Of a stretch of DNA of 37,922 bases, positions 34,296-37,922 are shown piece after piece. The notes beneath the pieces are model-generated. The model worked only from the letters and a program-made list of their open reading frames with translations. It was not told where the DNA came from and did no database searches. How positions within the stretch are numbered: the first letter of the stretch is position 1; each line of letters opens with the position of its first letter. Origin of the DNA: Tissierellia bacterium (GTDB lineage Bacteria > Bacillota > Clostridia > Tissierellales > Sedimentibacteraceae); assembly GCA_012843025.1 (NCBI GenBank), contig DURT01000053.1, forward strand, positions 1 to 37,922, given 5' to 3'. The position numbers and the translations under genes were made by a program.

Positions 34296-34658
34296 ATGGC
34301 TAGACCAAGAAAATGGAGAAAAGTTTGCTGTTTACCGGATGTGAACCGTTTTGGACCTTTAGATTCTACGGGAGAAAAAAATCATTTTGTTATAATGTCT
34401 GTAGACGAATATGAAACTATAAGACTTATAGATTTAGAAGGACTTACCCAGGAAGAATGTGCTGGTTTGATGAATGTGGCCAGGACTACGGTGCAAGGTA
34501 TTTACCAGTCTGCCAGAAAGAAACTTGCAGAATTTTTGGTAGAAGGTAAAGTTTTGAGAATTGAAGGTGGAGATTACAAACTTTGTGAAGGAGAAGGGGA
34601 AGAACACAAAAGATATTGTCATAGAAACAGATGTGGGAGAAAAATTAAACAATTTTAA
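34296..34658 (+). CDS. DUF134 (UPF0251) family HTH protein
   Basis: A 120-residue predicted DNA-binding protein. It begins MARPRKWRKVCCLPDVNRFGP, typical of the family, with a sigma-factor-like helix-turn-helix (about 47-85; YETIRLIDLEGLTQEECAGLMNVARTTVQGIYQSARKKLAEFLVEGK). The C terminus has a Cys/His cluster (YCHRNRCGRK), which with the N-terminal CC could bind metal or an iron-sulfur cluster (inference). GAGGTG lies four bases before the start; the frame is open from 34284. The target is unknown. Its placement divergent from mntP makes metal-linked control worth testing. Confidence 0.88.
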   Translation: MARPRKWRKVCCLPDVNRFGPLDSTGEKNHFVIMSVDEYETIRLIDLEGLTQEECAGLMNVARTTVQGIYQSARKKLAEFLVEGKVLRIEGGDYKLCEGEGEEHKRYCHRNRCGRKIKQF

Positions 34659-34687
34659 AAATCCTCTTTATAAAGTTAAAATAGCGG

Positions 34688-34716
34688 TTGCAATAGGTTT
34701 TTACTTTTGATATAAT
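34688..34716 (+). promoter_or_regulatory. leuS promoter
   Basis: TTGCAA (34688-34693), 17-base spacer, TATAAT (34711-34716). It starts about 30 bases after the DUF134 stop. Confidence 0.75.
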
Positions 34717-34729
34717 CGAAGGAAAAGTT

Positions 34730-34948
34730 AATAAATACAATGATTGGAAGTAGTAGGTTTGTACTCAATTTAAGAGAGCCGTCGGTTGGTGGGAGGCGGT
34801 ATTGAAAGAACTGAACTCGTCCATGAGTATTTGATGCGAAAGAAGTAGTTTCAAACGGTTACTCCGTTACAGTATTGAGTGAGGCTTATGCCTAATTTGG
34901 GTGGTACCGCGGAGATCTTCGTCCCAACTGGGAGGAAGTTTTTTTTAT
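34730..34948 (+). promoter_or_regulatory. T-box leader of leuS (Leu, specifier CTC)
   Basis: Fills the 340-base gap before leuS. The lower Stem I pairs TGGA (about 34744-34747) with TCCA after the specifier loop GAACTCG, which carries CTC at 34816-34818 followed by G. The T-box TGGGTGGTACCGCGG is at 34898-34912. The terminator is 34917-34940, CTTC-GTCCC / GGGAG-GAAG, then a run of T. It should respond to uncharged tRNA-Leu. Confidence 0.93.
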
Positions 34949-34998
34949 AACCCAACCCTTTGAAAATTGTATTCTTAAATAAAAAGTTGGAGGCAAAA

Positions 34999-37410
34999 AT
35001 GAAATCATATAATCCAAATGTAATTGAAAAAAAGTGGCAGGAAATATGGGAAAAAAATAAAGTTTTTAAAGCGGAAGATAATTCGAATAAAAAGAAATTT
35101 TACGCATTGGTGGAATTCCCCTATCCGTCAGGAGTAGGACTCCATGTAGGGCATATTCGTGCCTATACTTCCCTTGAAGTAATAGCAAGGAAAAGAAGGT
35201 TGGAAGGGTATAATGTATTGTTTCCTATTGGATGGGATGCTTTTGGTCTGCCCACTGAAAACTATGCCATGCAGACAGGAAAACACCCCAGGAAAGTAAC
35301 TGATGACAATATTAAGGTTTTTACGGCTCAGTTAAAGGATGCCGGATATTCTTTTGATTGGTCAAGAACTGTTGATACTACAGATCCTGACTATTACAAG
35401 TGGACTCAATGGATATTTCTTCAATTATTTAAACATGGTCTTGCATTCAAGGATAAGACCTATGTGAACTTCTGTAACAGCTGCAAAGTTGTTCTTGCCA
35501 ATGAAGATTCTCAGAACGGTATCTGTGACCGATGTGGTAATCAGGTAGTACAGATGGAAAAGGACGTTTGGTTTTTAAAGATCAGAGATTATGCAGACAA
35601 ACTATTAGAGGGATTGGATGAAGTAGATTACCTGCCCAGAATAAGACTTGAACAAGAAAACTGGATAGGTCGCTCTTATGGTACAGAAGTTGATTTTAAA
35701 CTAAAAGGTACGGAAGATAATTTAAGGGTCTTTACAACCAGGCCAGACACCCTATATGGAGTTACTTTTATGGCAATTGCACCAGAGCACCCCTATATTG
35801 AAAAATATGCATCTTTAATAGAGAACTTGGATGAAATTAAAGAATATCAGGAAGAATCAAAAAAGAAAACAGAATTTGAAAGAGTACACTTGGCAAAAGA
35901 TAAAACAGGTGTAGAAATAAAGGGTTTGACTGCTATAAATCCAGTTTCTGGAGAGGAAGTGCCTGTTTGGGTTGCAGACTATGTTATGATGGGATATGGC
36001 ACGGGCGCTGTTATGGGTGTTCCTGGACATGACCAAAGAGACTGGGAATTTGCAAGAAAGTTTAACATACCCATTATAGAAGTAATTGCTGGAGGAAATA
36101 TAGAAGAGGAAGCTTATACCGATGTGGAAGACGGAATACTGGTAAATTCCGGCATGATTAATGGCTTAAGGGTAAAAGAAGCAATTGAAAAAATAACGAA
36201 TTATTTGGAAGAAAACAAATTAGGTGAAAGAAAAACAAACTATAAAATGAAGGATTGGGCATTTAACAGGCAAAGATACTGGGGAGAGCCTATTCCAATA
36301 ATTCACTGCCCTCATTGCGGAATGGTTCCAGTACCGGAAGAAGAACTACCCCTAAAATTGCCAGAAGTTGAAAATTACCATCCAACAGATACAGGAGAAT
36401 CGCCCTTGGCCAACATTCCAGAATGGGTTAATGTTAAGTGCCCTGTTTGTGGTGAAGATGCCAAAAGAGAGACAGATACCATGCCTCAATGGGCAGGTTC
36501 TTCATGGTATTTCTTAAGATATATAGATCCTCACAACAATGAAGCAATTGCTTCAAAGGAAAAATTAGATTACTGGGGTCCTGTTGATTGGTATAACGGT
36601 GGTATGGAGCACGTAACCAGACATATGATTTATTCAAGATTCTGGCATAGATTCTTGTACGATATAGGAGTAGTGCCATTTAAGGAACCTTATGCAAAGC
36701 GTACTGCCCAGGGATTGATTCTTGGAGCAGATGGGGAAAAAATGTCTAAATCAAGAGGAAATGTAGTAAATCCCAACGACATAATTGATGAATTCGGTGC
36801 AGATACTTTAAGAACCTATATAATGTTTATTGGGGACTATGAAAAATATGCAATTTGGAATGATTCTAGTGTTAAAGGCTGCAAGAGATTCTTAGACAGG
36901 GTTTGGAAAATGCAGGAGTTGATTACCGATGAAGAAGGATATTCCAAGAAGCGGGAAACTCTTATGCATAAAACCATTAAAAAAGTTAGTGAAGATTACG
37001 AAGCTATGAAATATAATACTGCAATTGCTGCAATGATGAGTTTTGTAAATGAAATATACAATGATGGCGAAATTACCAGGGATGAATTCAAAACATTTAT
37101 TACATTACTGTATCCAGTTGCTCCTCATATAACGGAAGAAATGTGGCAGGAACAAAAATTTGAAGGAATGCTAAACCAACATTCATGGCCTGTTTGGGAT
37201 GAAGAAAAAACTATAGATGATGTTATAGAGCTTCCTGTACAGGTGAGTGGTAAGGTAAGAGGAAAAATTTTAATACCAAAAGATGCAACTGTGGAAACCG
37301 CAAGAAAATTAGCATTAGAAGATGAAAATATATCAAAATATGTAGAAGGTAAAACTACGGTAAAAGAAATTTACGTACCAGGAAAAATATTTAATATAGT
37401 TGTTAAATAG
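34999..37410 (+). CDS. leuS: Leucyl-tRNA synthetase
   Basis: Charges tRNA-Leu. The start is ATG 34999 (GGAGG five bases upstream; the in-frame TTG at 34960 lies in the leader), giving 803 residues, the normal bacterial length. The class I signature is [16 protein letters not shown] (41-56; HVGH = HIGH motif). Zinc-type Cys pairs follow near 150-180 (CNSC and CDRCG), then the CP1 editing domain (about 215-400, with TTRPDTLYG), a second Cys set (CPHCG, CPVCG), KMSKS (581-585), and the anticodon-binding and C-terminal domains ending [15 protein letters not shown]. Control is by the T-box upstream. Confidence 0.97.
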   Translation: MKSYNPNVIEKKWQEIWEKNKVFKAEDNSNKKKFYALVEFPYPSGVGLHVGHIRAYTSLEVIARKRRLEGYNVLFPIGWDAFGLPTENYAMQTGKHPRKVTDDNIKVFTAQLKDAGYSFDWSRTVDTTDPDYYKWTQWIFLQLFKHGLAFKDKTYVNFCNSCKVVLANEDSQNGICDRCGNQVVQMEKDVWFLKIRDYADKLLEGLDEVDYLPRIRLEQENWIGRSYGTEVDFKLKGTEDNLRVFTTRPDTLYGVTFMAIAPEHPYIEKYASLIENLDEIKEYQEESKKKTEFERVHLAKDKTGVEIKGLTAINPVSGEEVPVWVADYVMMGYGTGAVMGVPGHDQRDWEFARKFNIPIIEVIAGGNIEEEAYTDVEDGILVNSGMINGLRVKEAIEKITNYLEENKLGERKTNYKMKDWAFNRQRYWGEPIPIIHCPHCGMVPVPEEELPLKLPEVENYHPTDTGESPLANIPEWVNVKCPVCGEDAKRETDTMPQWAGSSWYFLRYIDPHNNEAIASKEKLDYWGPVDWYNGGMEHVTRHMIYSRFWHRFLYDIGVVPFKEPYAKRTAQGLILGADGEKMSKSRGNVVNPNDIIDEFGADTLRTYIMFIGDYEKYAIWNDSSVKGCKRFLDRVWKMQELITDEEGYSKKRETLMHKTIKKVSEDYEAMKYNTAIAAMMSFVNEIYNDGEITRDEFKTFITLLYPVAPHITEEMWQEQKFEGMLNQHSWPVWDEEKTIDDVIELPVQVSGKVRGKILIPKDATVETARKLALEDENISKYVEGKTTVKEIYVPGKIFNIVVK

Positions 37411-37423
37411 GAATTTACTATAG

Positions 37424-37456
37424 AGGCATTTAAAACTTAGGTTTTAAATGCCTTTA
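37424..37456 (+). terminator. leuS terminator
   Basis: AGGCATTTAAAAC (37424-37436) pairs with GTTTTAAATGCCT (37441-37453), loop TTAG, followed by a short T/A tract. Confidence 0.85.
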
Positions 37457-37535
37457 AAATGAAGGAGCAAGGGCTAAACATCAATCTTATATTACTTGAG
37501 TGGGGTTCTTAATGCTAATAAATTTAAAAAAAGTG

Positions 37536-37564
37536 TTGACAAAATTTTTAGCTTGGTGTATGAT
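37536..37564 (+). promoter_or_regulatory. Promoter of the last T-box leader
   Basis: TTGACA (37536-37541), 17-base spacer, TATGAT (37559-37564). Confidence 0.85.
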
Positions 37565-37579
37565 AGCACTAAATATAGA

Positions 37580-37875
37580 AATGCGTTGATGCAGAGAAAG
37601 ATATTTTGATCATTTACAGAGAGTTGGGTAAGGTGAAAGCCAACAATGAAAGAAATATGTAATATTCACTGCGGAGCAGGTTTGTTCAACGGGTAATCCA
37701 AGTAGACAAACACGTGTACCCACGTTACAGGGTTAGAAGTTGTTAGACTTCGAAGAGTGATGATGAGCATCAAAAGATGAGCGTCATAAATAGGGTGGTA
37801 CCGCGGAAATATAATCTTTCGTCCCTATAAGCACATTAAAAAAATGTGTTTATAGGAGCGAAAGATTTTTTTTAT
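37580..37875 (+). promoter_or_regulatory. T-box leader, probable Phe (specifier TTC); gene lies beyond window
   Basis: Stem I begins GATGCAG (about 37588), the distal AGAGAGTTGG motif is at 37618-37627, and GCAG pairs with CTGC right after the specifier loop, leaving TTC at 37665-37667 followed by A. The other two leaders of this window also have specifier, purine, then lower helix. The T-box TAGGGTGGTACCGCGG is at 37791-37806. The terminator is a long stem, 37813-37868 (AATCTTTCG/CGAAAGATT), then T8. No coding sequence follows before 37922; pheS/pheT is the expected target (inference). Confidence 0.85.
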
Positions 37876-37922
37876 TGATTTCCCTTATGTATAAAACTTG
37901 GCCAAGTTTTAATATAAATTAA

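Overview
The window looks like chromosomal core DNA from an anaerobic, endospore-forming, low-GC Firmicute of the class Clostridia in the broad sense (Tissierellales-like is possible, but this is inference). The evidence is AT-rich coding, GGAGG-type ribosome sites, AGA/AGG/ATA-rich codon use, three T-box leaders, and sporulation genes (gpr, spoIIP, spoIIAA-spoIIAB, spoVAC-AD-AE). No transposase, phage gene, CRISPR array or rRNA gene was seen.

Layout. 1-1316: a run of 14 tRNA genes on the + strand (Tyr, partial at the edge, Gly, Gly, Arg, Gln, Gln, Lys, Ser, Ser, Trp, Pro, Ile, Met/Ile2, Phe), closed by a terminator. 1400-10266: an RNase H-like exonuclease (-), then the familiar comEC-holA / rpsT(-) / gpr-spoIIP-lepA neighbourhood (DNA uptake, replication clamp loading, ribosome, spore germination protease, engulfment hydrolase, EF4). 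10329-11650: two minus genes, an acidic protein of unknown function and a metallo-beta-lactamase-fold hydrolase. 11869-16329: a DEAD-box RNA helicase, then T-box-controlled thrS and a uridine phosphorylase. 16367-17812 (-): a MATE exporter with a structured leader. 18042-20759: a small UBA/DUF4342-like membrane protein and an OmpR-type two-component system.

20854-23699 is the sporulation block. spoIIAA and spoIIAB are followed by a terminator, a 39-residue membrane peptide, and spoVAC-spoVAD-spoVAE. The sigF gene normally joined to spoIIAB is not there. 23725-27039 (-) is a large class A penicillin-binding protein. 27293-29972 is hflX, yigZ and yebC. 30280-32562 is a Tat-exported, lipid-anchored old-yellow-enzyme/2-enoate-reductase-like flavoprotein with visibly different codon use and a palindrome in its promoter. 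32725-34109 (-) is a PaaG-like crotonase with mntP. 34296-37410 is a DUF134 regulator and T-box-controlled leuS. The window ends in a third T-box leader with a probable Phe (UUC) specifier, presumably for pheS/pheT just outside.

Most of the window is housekeeping. The points that stand out are the sigF-less spoIIA operon with an unknown small membrane ORF in the gap, the probably acquired secreted flavin reductase with its own operator, and the switch-like leader of the MATE gene.
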